DNA of 10,285 nucleotides. Source: Clostridium sp. OF09-36. Lineage in GTDB: Bacteria; Bacillota; Clostridia; Lachnospirales; Lachnospiraceae. A program made the translations under genes and the position numbers. Position 1 is the first letter of the stretch; every line of letters begins with the position of its first letter. The notes below the pieces were generated by a model, which saw only the letters and a program-made list of their open reading frames with translations, searched no databases and was not told the DNA's origin. Where the stretch lies: contig NZ_QUMD01000047.1 of assembly GCF_003481985.1 (NCBI RefSeq), positions 1 to 10,285 on the forward strand, in the 5' to 3' direction. Below are positions 1 to 7,219 of the stretch, piece by piece.

Positions 1-109
1 AATAAAACCGTGGGACACACGGGGATAGCTCGCTTATGCTTTGCCCTATCGGGCAATCGAACGAGAAGCCCCCACTTCAGGCGCTAGCTAAGTGGTGGGA
101 GTATGTCAC
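1..109 (+). mobile_element. Right end of an IS200/IS605-family (tnpB/IS1341-type) element
   Basis: No transposase is in view, because the element's coding part would lie left of position 1. What is seen is a G+C-rich, structured non-coding end: a CCCCCACTT arm (69-77) folds back on AAGTGGTGGG (90-99) with a one-base T bulge, followed by GTATGTCAC (101-109). Subterminal imperfect hairpins with a single bulge, no terminal inverted repeats, and a right end finishing in a short TCAC-like tetranucleotide are typical of IS200/IS605 elements, which move as single strands using TnpA. The element is oriented left to right and probably ends at 109. The family call is from recognition of this end type, not from a transposase sequence. 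Confidence 0.6.
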
Positions 110-125
110 CAGCAGCAGACGGGAT
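8..125 (+). ncRNA. Probable omega-RNA 3' scaffold with downstream guide (partial)
   Basis: TnpB nucleases use an omega-RNA made from the 3' end of tnpB and the element's right end; the roughly 16-20 bases just past the element act as guide. Here three stems are visible: CCGTG/CACGG (8-12 with 18-22), TTGCCC/GGGCAA closing a TATC loop (41-46 with 51-56), and the bulged right-end hairpin (69-77 with 90-99). CTCG (29-32) can also pair with CGAG (62-65), enclosing the TTGCCC hairpin. If the element ends at 109, the guide begins at 110 and would read CAGCAGCAGACGGGAT over 110-125. The 5' part of the RNA and the tnpB gene are outside the window, so activity cannot be judged. Confidence 0.45.
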
Positions 126-179
126 TTCATAACGGATATAGCTTTAGGGGATACACAATAAAAAGGGGACGGAGCATAA

Positions 180-2195
180 GTGGGAAGAATGGACAGAGAA
201 ACAGAAAAACGGATAAGAAAAAAAGATAAGAAAAAAAGCTTATGGATTAGTATTTTGGTACTGCTCATGCTGCTTTTGGTACCGGCTTCTGTTCATGCGT
301 CTGAAATGAAAAGCAATGGAAAAACAGCTCAGGCAATGGAGAAAGAAAATAAAACCGTGAGAGTTGGCTATTTTCCATATGCCAATTTTCAGGAAGGCGG
401 TTATGGGGAACACAAGCAGGGAGCAGGCTATGAATATCTCCAGAAGATTTCTTATATAACCGGCTGGAAGTATGAATATGTCTATGGCTCGTTCAAAGAG
501 TGTCTGGATATGCTGGCAGATGGAGAAATAGATATACTTGGAAGTGTCAGTTATACACCGGAAAGGGCAGAAGCAATCAGTTTTTCTGATTATGCGGAGG
601 GAACAGAACGATATTGGATCTATACCAGGGAGGATCATTTGAACCTTACGGATGGAGATTTAAAGCAGCTGAATGGCTGCCGTATCGGCGTTGCGGATGG
701 AAGCTGTCAGAAAAAACTTCTGGAAAAATGGCTGGACAGCAATCAGCTTCATGCAGAGATTGTTGTCTGCAAAGGCTATGATGAAATAATAAAAAAACAG
801 GATGCAGATGAACTGGATGCATTCGTGATCCCGGCACTATCTGTCGACAGTGATTTTATTGCAATTGCTAATATCGGTGTAAGTGACTGCTATTTCGGTG
901 TATCAAAATCCAGACCGGATCTGTTAGAGGAATTAAATTCTGCCCTGGAAGAAATCAACAATACAAAAACGGACTACAGCAGCAAGCTGTATGCCCGTTA
1001 TGAAGGGAAAGCAGCCATAAATTATGCACTAAATATGGAAGAAAAACAATGGCTGGCTGCCCATGAAAATACCATACGTGTGGGGTATCTAAAGGATAAT
1101 CTTCCTTTTTGCGGTGAAGAAGACGGAAAACTGACAGGAATTCTCGGAACCGTTCTGGAGACTGTTCAGAAAAAATATGAAATCACGATCCAGGCAGTTC
1201 CCTGTTCCACGGGCATACAGATGAATGAGGCATTGCAGGCTGGTGAAATTGATATTGCCGGTCCTATCATTCAGGATTTTTATACGCAGGAACAGTTTCA
1301 GGTAGTTTTGACCGATAAAATCTTTGATATCACGCCGGTAGTTATTTACAAAGGAAATGACTACAGCAGCAGTCTCTCCGCAATCGCAGCAACAGAGACC
1401 TCACTGTATTCTGAATTGATGGTGTCCCTTCTTTTTCCGGACGCCGAGATCAAACAATATGACACACAGGAAGAATGCCTGGAGGCAGTAGCAAACGGAA
1501 AAGTGGGAGCAACTGTTATTCCGTCTTCCAAAATCAATCTTCTGAATGAAAGTTCATTGACCAAAAGTCTGTCATTTGCAGAGATGGCAAAACGGCAGGA
1601 ATTAGGAATGTTTACGACGAGAGGAAACAGAAGAGCAGCTACCATTATCAATAAAGCAATTGATCAGTCCTCCGATATTCTAAATGGCGTTGTCCTTGCA
1701 CTGAATTCTGTTTCAGAAAAGAAAATGACCCTGCAGGATGTCCTTGCAGAGTATGCCGGTTTAGTGACCGGAGTCTCCTTTGCGATTATTTTTGTACTTC
1801 TTCTTCTGGTTTATTCGCTTTTGGTAAGCAGGAAAAAACAGATGGAAGCATTGAAGGAAGCACAGAATGCAAATGCGGCGAATATTGCGAAAACAACGTT
1901 CCTGAATCACATGTCCCATGACATCCGGACACCGATGAATGCGATCGTCGGATTTACCGATATTGCCTTGAAGCTGAAACCGGACAGGAAAGTGGAAAAT
2001 TATCTGAAAAAGATCAGGCAGAGTTCCGAATATCTGATGACCCTGATAAATGATGTGCTGGATATCAGCCGCATTGAAAGTGGTAAACTGGAATATAAAC
2101 CAGTGCCGGTGGATTTGGGGGATATGTTAATACGGTTTTGTCGATTGCAAGAGGCTATACGGAAAACCGCGACCTTATTTTTACGGTTTCAATAG
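180..2195 (+). CDS. Hybrid sensor histidine kinase 1, N-terminal part: two SBP_bac_3 domains and HisKA (frameshifted)
   Basis: This is the sensor half of a BvgS/EvgS-like membrane kinase. Residues about 20-40 form a basic then hydrophobic signal/anchor segment. Residues about 58-275 and 298-510 are two SBP_bac_3 (Venus-flytrap) modules, each opening with an (I/V)RVGY motif and placed outside the membrane. A TM helix spans about 528-551. HisKA follows, with the phospho-accepting His580 in MSHDIRTPMN. GTG at 180 is preferred as start because GGAG (171-174) lies 5 bases upstream; ATG at 189 is the alternative. The frame runs off the family pattern after GDML and stops at 2195, because one base is missing near 2130. 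The true protein should continue into the ATPase and receiver domains read from 2138-3019. Restored length would be about 946 residues. The ligand cannot be read from sequence. Confidence 0.9.
   Translation: MGRMDRETEKRIRKKDKKKSLWISILVLLMLLLVPASVHASEMKSNGKTAQAMEKENKTVRVGYFPYANFQEGGYGEHKQGAGYEYLQKISYITGWKYEYVYGSFKECLDMLADGEIDILGSVSYTPERAEAISFSDYAEGTERYWIYTREDHLNLTDGDLKQLNGCRIGVADGSCQKKLLEKWLDSNQLHAEIVVCKGYDEIIKKQDADELDAFVIPALSVDSDFIAIANIGVSDCYFGVSKSRPDLLEELNSALEEINNTKTDYSSKLYARYEGKAAINYALNMEEKQWLAAHENTIRVGYLKDNLPFCGEEDGKLTGILGTVLETVQKKYEITIQAVPCSTGIQMNEALQAGEIDIAGPIIQDFYTQEQFQVVLTDKIFDITPVVIYKGNDYSSSLSAIAATETSLYSELMVSLLFPDAEIKQYDTQEECLEAVANGKVGATVIPSSKINLLNESSLTKSLSFAEMAKRQELGMFTTRGNRRAATIINKAIDQSSDILNGVVLALNSVSEKKMTLQDVLAEYAGLVTGVSFAIIFVLLLLVYSLLVSRKKQMEALKEAQNANAANIAKTTFLNHMSHDIRTPMNAIVGFTDIALKLKPDRKVENYLKKIRQSSEYLMTLINDVLDISRIESGKLEYKPVPVDLGDMLIRFCRLQEAIRKTATLFLRFQ
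2125..2137 (+). other. Frameshift site in hybrid kinase 1 (one base missing)
   Basis: The sequence reads GATATGTTAATACGG. Adding one A to the AA pair (2129-2130) gives GAT ATG TTA AAT ACG GTT TTG TCG, i.e. DMLNTVLSIARGYTEN, a smooth junction between the dimerisation helix and the start of the ATPase domain. Without it the upstream frame gives unrelated residues and stops at 2195. A 3-to-2 A-run contraction is the simplest explanation. No slippery heptamer in the correct register is visible. Confidence 0.85.
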
Positions 2196-3019
2196 AAAAA
2201 CTTAAAAATCCTTATGTGATGGCAGATGAACTCAGGATCAGGGAGGTATTGCTCAACATTATCAGCAATGCAGTCAAATTTACAAAAGATGGAGGTACCA
2301 TTTCATTTGCTGCAGAAAGCCGTCCGGGTAAAGATGAGCAGCATATCATTGTGCGCTTTCGCATATCAGATACCGGAATTGGTATGAGCGAGGAGTTCCA
2401 GACCAGAATATTTGATGAGTTCAGTCAGGAAAATAACGGAGCAAGAACCAGCTATAAGGGAACCGGACTGGGGATGGCGATTGCCAAACGGTATGTAGAT
2501 CTTATGGGTGGAAAAATTGAAGTCAGCAGCAGACAGGGCGTTGGCTCGACATTTACTGTCGAAATTCCATTGCTTATAGCAGAACATGTACCGGCTGAAA
2601 AGGAAGAAAAGCTCAGGAACGATATTGCTGTACGTGGTTTACATGTCCTTTTGGCAGAGGACAATGATTTAAATGCAGAGATAGCCGTAACTCTATTGGA
2701 AGAAAAAGGGATGATCGTAACCAGGACTGCCGATGGAAAATCTGCGCTCACGCAGTTTTGCAATACAGCTCCGGGGACCTTTGAGCTGATCTTGATGGAT
2801 ATCATGATGCCGGAAATGAACGGATATGAAACAACAAAAGCCATAAGGAATATGCCGGATCGCCCGGACGGAAAGAAGATTCCCATTATAGCAATGACAG
2901 CAAATGCATTTGCAGAGGATATACAGGCAGCTTTGGATGCCGGGATGGATGGTCATGTGGCAAAGCCAGTCGATATGGGTGTGTTGCTGTCTGTCATCAC
3001 AAAATATATAAAACGATGA
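2138..3019 (+). CDS. Hybrid sensor histidine kinase 1, C-terminal part: HATPase_c and receiver
   Basis: This is the catalytic and receiver half of the kinase begun at 180, in a different frame. It holds the HATPase_c N box (NIISNAVKFT), G1 box (DTGIGM) and G2 box (GTGLGM), then a CheY-like receiver with the acidic pair AEDND, the phospho-accepting Asp of LMDIMMPEMNGYE (codon 2798-2800; residue 874 in the repaired protein), the MTANAF switch segment and the conserved Lys of AKPVD. All expected catalytic residues are present, so the only lesion seen is the frameshift. The first possible start is a TTG (2138) inside coding sequence with no ribosome binding site, so independent translation is unlikely. 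Stop TGA 3017-3019 is 31 bases before the next kinase, suggesting cotranscription. Confidence 0.9.
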   Translation: MSIARGYTENRDLIFTVSIEKLKNPYVMADELRIREVLLNIISNAVKFTKDGGTISFAAESRPGKDEQHIIVRFRISDTGIGMSEEFQTRIFDEFSQENNGARTSYKGTGLGMAIAKRYVDLMGGKIEVSSRQGVGSTFTVEIPLLIAEHVPAEKEEKLRNDIAVRGLHVLLAEDNDLNAEIAVTLLEEKGMIVTRTADGKSALTQFCNTAPGTFELILMDIMMPEMNGYETTKAIRNMPDRPDGKKIPIIAMTANAFAEDIQAALDAGMDGHVAKPVDMGVLLSVITKYIKR

Positions 3020-3050
3020 AGAACCTGGCGGTTTGAGGGAGAAAACAACA

Positions 3051-3206
3051 ATGTATAAACGTAGAAAAAAAACAGCCGTACTATGTGCAGGAATATTTGC
3101 GGTTTAGGGAATGTGGATACTATGTTCCGTACATTGCTGGGCTGCCGAGACGCAGTATGATGACAGGCAGCAGACCATTCATGTCGGTTCATTTGAGGAT
3201 ACCTCG
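3051..3206 (+). pseudogene. 5' end of hybrid sensor kinase 2: signal peptide with in-frame TAG, then frameshift
   Basis: The original start is ATG 3051, with GAGGGAG (3035-3041) nine bases upstream. The product begins MYKRRKKTAVLCAGIFAV, then meets TAG at 3105-3107 in the middle of the hydrophobic core, and continues GMWILCSVHCWAAETQ, a normal signal-peptide end. The first binding domain starts with QTIHVGSFEDT. The frame is then lost at about 3203-3206: restoring one T gives ACC TTC GAT TAT GTT GAT GAG, i.e. DTFDYVDEYGVRRGFGYEL, which joins the long downstream frame. A restart at ATG 3111 would leave too short a signal and still hit the frameshift. Two separate lesions lie within 105 bases. 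Confidence 0.8.
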
Positions 3207-3253
3207 ATTATGTTGATGAGTACGGGGTTAGACGCGGCTTCGGCTACGAACTC

Positions 3254-5905
3254 ATGCAGGCTCTGGCAGGCTATACCGGATGGAAGTTTGAGTATGTGAA
3301 ATGTGACTGGTCCAACTGCTTTGATAAGCTTGAAAACGGTGAGATTGATATCATGGGAGATATTTCCTATACCGATGAACGGGAACAAAAGATGCTGTAT
3401 TCGGAGGAACCAATGGGAGAGGAAAATTATATCCTCTATGCCGATCTGTCAGATACAGATGTCGTGACATCGGATTTTCGGTCTATGGACGGGAAGCGCG
3501 TAGGCGTGCTCTTAGGTACAGAGCCTGAAGTCATGCTGACAGAATGGGAAAAAAAGAATGGCATACATACAGAACACGTAAATGTATATAATAATGACGA
3601 TGTCGAAAAGAAATTGGCGGATCATGAGATTGATTGCTTTGTGTCTCTGGAGGAATCCTTCTGGTCTGAACAGGGAATCTCATCCGTTACCACGGTGGGA
3701 AAATCAGGCATATATTTTGTGATAAACAAAGAGCGCAGCGATATCAAGGCGGAGCTGGACTGGGCTATGCGTCAGCTGGAGCAGGACAGTCCGTTCTTCC
3801 GGGCAGATCTGTATAAGAAGTATTTTGCGCTTGATTACAGCCAGAGTCTTACTGGCAAAGAAAAGGCATGGCTGGAGGAGCATGGCAGCATCCGGATCGG
3901 ATTTATGGACAATGCTCCGTCGGTTTTTTCCATGGATGAAGAGACCGGCAGGCTTACGGGTACGCTGTCGGAATATATTTCTTATGCCGTAGACTGTCTG
4001 GGGAATCAGACACTGAAATTTGATATACAGGCATATGAGAATTATGAAGAAATGCTTCAGGCCTTACAGGATCACGAAATTGACATGATTTATTATGTCG
4101 GCAGAAATCCTGATTTTGCGGAGAAACATGGCTTTACGCTGACAAATGCAGCCTGGACCTACAGCCTGATGGCGGTAACGGATGAACAGCATTTTAATGA
4201 GAATGAAGTGTATACAGTCGCTGTACCAGGGAAAAATGAGGCCTTAAAACAGCATATTATGTTCAGCTATCCTCAATGGAGACTGGTCAGTTACGATTCG
4301 CTTCCGGATGCGGCAGATATGCTCATGAATGAAAAGGCAGACTGTTTTCTCCTGGGAACCAGTAAAGCACTGAAATATGATAATCATCAGGATTTCAAGA
4401 GCATTCCGCTTACAAAAACAATGGAGGCCTGCTTTGCCGTGAGAAACGGAGAGGGAACTCTTTTGACGATACTGAATAAAACGCTGAAGACCATGCCGTC
4501 TGATATGATTATGAGTGCACTGGCAATCTATGACAGTACGGCGGATAAGGTGACGTTTTCTGATTTTATAAAAGACAATCTGCCGGTTGTGTTTCTCACT
4601 TCAGGGATATTTACATTCAGCATTATTGGTGTTGTCCTTGTACTTTTAAGAAAGGCCAGGAAGGCAGAAGCTTCTGCAAAGCTTGCTGCAGATGATACAC
4701 AAAAGCTGAATGACAGGCTGGAAACCGCCCTGAAAAAAGCAGAGGCGGCCAGTCTCGCAAAGACCCGTTTTCTTAACAATATGTCGCATGACATCCGAAC
4801 TCCTATGAATGTCATTCTGGGCTATGCACAGCTTATGGAGGATGAGCTGAAAGAAAAGGACCTGCCGGAAACAAAAGAACATCTGGAAAAACTGCAGCAG
4901 TCCGGAAAGCTTCTTCTGTCCATCATAAATAATGTACTTGATATGGCCAGGATCGAGAGCGGGAAAATGGAGATTGATGAGAGCTATAGCCGGATTGAAG
5001 ATATCCGTCAGTCTGTGTTTACAGTTTTTGATGCCGAAGCAAGGAAAAAGAAGATTGCTTTTCGTTACTCGGTGAGTGTAGAGCATGAGCATGTACTGAC
5101 GGATGTTACCAAGGTAAAAGAGATATTTGTCAATATCCTGAGTAATGCCATGAAATATACTCCTTCCGGTGGCTCTGTTACGGTAAGCCTGGAGGAACTG
5201 CCATGCGATGAGCCTGGATACATGATTGTGAGGACCAGGGTAAGCGATACGGGAATCGGTATGAGTCAGGATTATCTGACAAGGATTTTCGAAGCCTTTA
5301 CCCGTGAGAAAAACACTACAAGGAGTAAAATTGCTGGAACCGGACTTGGAATGTCCATTGTAAAGAGATATGTGGACCTGCTTGGTGGAACAATACAGGT
5401 AGAGAGCGAGCTCGGAAAGGGCAGTACCTTTACCGTTACGCTGAAACTCAAAATAGCAGATGAAAGCTATTATGAAAACAGGCAGATCGAAGATCCTGAA
5501 ACAGGCACGGAAATCCTGGAAGGCAGGAATGTCCTTATAGCAGAGGATAATGATCTGAATGCGGAGATTGCAGAGGCAGTCCTTAAGCGTGCCGGTATGA
5601 AAACAGAGCGCGTGGTGAATGGCATTCAGTGTGTCAACATGATAACAAAAATGCCGGCGGGCACCTATGATATGATCCTCATGGATATCCAGATGCCTGA
5701 AATGGATGGCTATGAGGCAGCACGGGCAATCCGGCAGCTGCCGGATCGGGAGAAGGCATGTATCCCGATCATTGCAATGACGGCAAATGCATTTGAGGAA
5801 GATAAGAAAGATGCCATGGCAGCCGGAATGAACGGTCATATGGCAAAGCCGATCCAGGTAGAACAGCTGCTGTCAATGTTAGCGGAAATGATGTGCAAAA
5901 AATAA
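3254..5905 (+). CDS. Hybrid sensor histidine kinase 2: SBP_bac_3 x2, TM, HisKA, HATPase_c, receiver (5' end disrupted)
   Basis: This is the main body of a kinase paralogous to the one upstream. Coding similarity starts before the first ATG here, at about 3206, so the Met at 3254 is internal and the true start is ATG 3051. The rest of binding module 1 opens with YELMQALAGYTGWKFEYV; module 2 begins at SIRIGFMDNAPSVFS. A TM helix (VVFLTSGIFTFSIIGVVLVL) and a short Ala-rich linker follow. HisKA has His in MSHDIRTPMN (codon 4787-4789), residue 580 in the repaired protein, the same number as in kinase 1. The N box, DTGIGM and GTGLGM are intact. The receiver has AEDND, the phospho-Asp of LMDIQMPEMDGYE (codon 5684-5686) and AKPIQ. 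Repaired length is about 951 residues. As written, without the signal peptide, this frame would not give a membrane sensor. The ligand is unknown. Confidence 0.9.
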   Translation: MQALAGYTGWKFEYVKCDWSNCFDKLENGEIDIMGDISYTDEREQKMLYSEEPMGEENYILYADLSDTDVVTSDFRSMDGKRVGVLLGTEPEVMLTEWEKKNGIHTEHVNVYNNDDVEKKLADHEIDCFVSLEESFWSEQGISSVTTVGKSGIYFVINKERSDIKAELDWAMRQLEQDSPFFRADLYKKYFALDYSQSLTGKEKAWLEEHGSIRIGFMDNAPSVFSMDEETGRLTGTLSEYISYAVDCLGNQTLKFDIQAYENYEEMLQALQDHEIDMIYYVGRNPDFAEKHGFTLTNAAWTYSLMAVTDEQHFNENEVYTVAVPGKNEALKQHIMFSYPQWRLVSYDSLPDAADMLMNEKADCFLLGTSKALKYDNHQDFKSIPLTKTMEACFAVRNGEGTLLTILNKTLKTMPSDMIMSALAIYDSTADKVTFSDFIKDNLPVVFLTSGIFTFSIIGVVLVLLRKARKAEASAKLAADDTQKLNDRLETALKKAEAASLAKTRFLNNMSHDIRTPMNVILGYAQLMEDELKEKDLPETKEHLEKLQQSGKLLLSIINNVLDMARIESGKMEIDESYSRIEDIRQSVFTVFDAEARKKKIAFRYSVSVEHEHVLTDVTKVKEIFVNILSNAMKYTPSGGSVTVSLEELPCDEPGYMIVRTRVSDTGIGMSQDYLTRIFEAFTREKNTTRSKIAGTGLGMSIVKRYVDLLGGTIQVESELGKGSTFTVTLKLKIADESYYENRQIEDPETGTEILEGRNVLIAEDNDLNAEIAEAVLKRAGMKTERVVNGIQCVNMITKMPAGTYDMILMDIQMPEMDGYEAARAIRQLPDREKACIPIIAMTANAFEEDKKDAMAAGMNGHMAKPIQVEQLLSMLAEMMCKK

Positions 5906-5984
5906 TACCTTTTTTAGCTGTGGTTGCCCTCCTGGACATTCTCTGCTATGATAGAATACAGTCTCGTCTTTGACAGTCCAAATT

Positions 5985-6045
5985 TGAAAAACACCGCTGG
6001 AAGCCTCATTTTATATAGCTTTCTCAGCGGTGCCTTTTCGTTTTA
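5985..6045. terminator. Hairpin terminator after the kinase 1-2 pair
   Basis: CACCGCTG (5992-5999) pairs with CAGCGGTG (6025-6032). Inside, GAAGC can pair with GCTTTC, leaving an A/T-rich loop. The 3' side is followed by CCTTTTCGTTTT and the 5' side is preceded by GAAAAA, so it could stop transcription in both directions. It lies about 85 bases past the kinase 2 stop. It separates the kinase operon from the gene-fragment region. Confidence 0.6.
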
Positions 6046-6089
6046 CTATATAGTCTTTTTTCCTACCAGATATGGTTTGGAAAAATTTT

Positions 6090-6218
6090 TTATGATTTTA
6101 CAGGTGGCTGTTTGCTCAGTTTCTGAATCTCCTTCATTTTTCGCTTTGTAATAAATTCATAATCCGTTTCAAACCCACATATTTTGTGTAAGGCATCTGT
6201 GATAGAGTTGCGGATAAT
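6090..6218 (-). pseudogene. C-terminal scrap of an unidentified minus-strand gene
   Basis: The minus strand reads 42 codons ending at TAA (6090-6092): IIRNSITDALHKICGF, then ETDYEFITKRKMKEIQKLSK and QPPVKS. The run is Lys/Glu-rich and looks like a real protein tail, but it has no start codon of its own and is closed upstream by TGA (6219-6221). The next scrap, on the plus strand, begins at the same point (about 6218), so this looks like a rearrangement breakpoint. I do not recognise the family, and chance coding cannot be excluded. Confidence 0.3.
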
Positions 6219-6485
6219 TCATCGAGGCCATGCTGCATCGGAAACTCAGCACGGCGGATATTCTCATTGATGATCACACGCCGAATTTGCACCGCCGGGA
6301 GGAAGCGGGCGGTCTTGGCGTGAAGTGGCTGAACGAGATCAATGGCAATAACGGTCGCTTTGAGGGTGCACGTGTTGGCAGTACGGAAGAATTACGCGAG
6401 GTGCTGGATGCGGCATGCGCGGGATTTTATTGCCAAGCGGGAAGCTCCTGCTTTCGTCAAGCATTTGGACCTATATCGTAGATGA
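6218..6485 (+). pseudogene. 5'-nucleotidase (NT5C)-like C-terminal fragment
   Basis: The plus strand reads FIEAMLHRKLSTADILIDDH, then TPNL and AGGLGVKWLNEINGNNGRFE, up to EELREVLDAA near 6415. After a net one-base shift at about 6416 (extra T, or a four-base insertion), it continues ARDFIAKREAPAFVKHLDLY and stops at TGA 6483-6485. The ILIDDHTPNL stretch with a following AGG.G motif resembles the last acidic motif of small HAD-type 5'(3')-deoxyribonucleotidases, often found on phages and mobile elements. The HAD N-terminus (DxDxT) is absent, as TAA (6215-6217) precedes the fragment. The family call is from motif memory and is tentative; that it is a broken fragment is clearer. Confidence 0.45.
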
Positions 6486-6753
6486 TGACATCGTGATTAA
6501 TGGTTGGTATTTCCTGGACGGCGAACCCAAACTCTATGTCAGAGATACACCTGATACAAGTTCTGTGGCATGGGGACGAAATCAGATGAGCAGATATAAG
6601 ACCTATGCTGCCCGAGAGTGGATGTACCGATATTCGGAATACACTTTGTATCGCGAGCTCTACCTGTTTACACCGCATCTTGCTACTATCAACAACCTTG
6701 GATCTCCGGTCATCAAGACCGCAGATAAGACCATGAAAATCACATTTTATTAG
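6486..6753 (+). pseudogene. C-terminal fragment, probably of a phage minor structural protein
   Basis: Frame 1 is open across this stretch and reads VINGWYFLDGEPKLYVRDTP, then SSVAWGRNQMSRYKTYAARE and YTLYRELYLFTPHLATINNL, ending SPVIKTADKTMKITFY before TAG 6751-6753. The GSPVIKTADKTMKITY-type ending resembles the C-termini of minor tail or structural proteins in Firmicute phages, where a (P)KT.DKTMK(V/I)TY tail is common. The same frame is open back to ATG 6415, but that part overlaps the nucleotidase-like fragment in another frame and is probably not coding. There is no credible start or ribosome binding site. It would belong with the phage lysis fragments just downstream. Confidence in the family is low. 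Confidence 0.35.
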
Positions 6754-6871
6754 AGAGCGTATGAAGAATCGTTTCGGGCTTTTTCTTTTTGCTCCAAAGT
6801 ACGATAAGTGCCAACACATGGTTTCTGCCATCGAGGTAACCAATATTATATACATTTTCTAATGCGTTCAT
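6740..6871 (-). CDS. Small unidentified ORF with strong ribosome binding site
   Basis: The minus strand encodes a 43-residue product starting MNALENVYNIGYLDGRNHVL, continuing ALIVLWSKKKKPETILHTLS and ending NKM, stop at 6740-6742. The start at 6871 has GGAGGG (plus-strand positions 6879-6884) seven bases upstream, an ideal Shine-Dalgarno. An in-frame ATG ten codons further up (6901) has no comparable site. I do not recognise the product. Its last 14 bases overlap the end of the plus-strand phage-like fragment, so one of the two has been cut or is fortuitous. It may be the truncated N-terminus of a longer gene whose 3' part was lost at about 6750. Confidence 0.4.
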   Translation of the reverse strand: MNALENVYNIGYLDGRNHVLALIVLWSKKKKPETILHTLSNKM

Positions 6872-6942
6872 TATAAAACCCTCCGTATTCGAAGATAGCA
6901 TAGAACACGGAACGAGGCTCGTCCATTCACTGGACGGTATAG

Positions 6943-7218
6943 AATGCCGTTGCGGACAAGAACCTCTCCAGCGAGGTCGGCTTTAAGGGAATCTGCCGCA
7001 AGGTGCTGATTTTCCTGCTCGTGGGCATTGCCAATGTGCTGGATGTGCAGGTGATCGGGACAGGCAGTGTGCTGAGAACTGCAGTGATTTTCTTCTACAT
7101 CTCCAATGAGGGAGTGAGCCTTCTGGAGAACGCAGCTCATCTTGGCCTGCCTGTGCCGGAGAAAATCAAAATCGTATTAGAGCAGCTCCATGACAGAGCA
7201 GAAAGCGAGGATAAGTAA
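6943..7218 (+). pseudogene. Phage holin family protein (Phage_holin_4_1/TcdE type), 5'-truncated
   Basis: Holins make the membrane lesion that lets endolysin reach peptidoglycan. The C-terminal part is well preserved: DKNLSSEVGFKGICRK, a hydrophobic segment (VLIFLLVGIANVLD), GTGSVLRTAVIFFYISNEGV, LLENAAHLGLPVPEKIK and a Lys/Glu-rich tail ending at TAA 7216-7218. Family members normally have about 40-60 more residues before LSSEVGFKG, including another TM segment. Here an in-frame TAG at 6940-6942 and unrelated upstream sequence show that the start is lost. GTG 7003 is internal and has no ribosome binding site. The stop lies one base before the amidase ATG, the usual holin-endolysin coupling. 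Confidence 0.8.
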
Positions 7219-7219
7219 A

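Noticed and set aside
2125..2200. Programmed -1 ribosomal frameshift in kinase 1 (and likewise in 2 and 3)
   Set aside because: No slippery heptamer in the right register and no downstream stem or pseudoknot is apparent. A one-base restoration gives better protein alignment at all three sites, and hybrid kinases are not known to need frameshifting.
4646..5839. Long open frame of 397 codons on the minus strand
   Set aside because: It is antisense to the HisKA, HATPase and receiver domains of kinase 2, has biased Cys/His/Ile-rich content and no family features; it is a shadow of the plus-strand gene.
5970..5975. TTGACA -35-like hexamer after kinase 2
   Set aside because: No -10 element lies at 16-18 bases, and the stretch runs straight into the terminator hairpin.
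6045..6054. Perfect palindrome ACTATATAGT followed by a T run
   Set aside because: A five-base A/T-rich arm without a loop is too weak for a terminator and is expected by chance.
5924..6151. Short plus-strand open frame of 75 codons after kinase 2
   Set aside because: It runs through the hairpin terminator, has no ribosome binding site and has low-complexity Phe/Ser-rich content.
6457..6855. Minus-strand open frame of 132 codons
   Set aside because: It overlaps the phage-like plus fragment and the small minus ORF in other frames, lacks a ribosome binding site and looks like shadow sequence.
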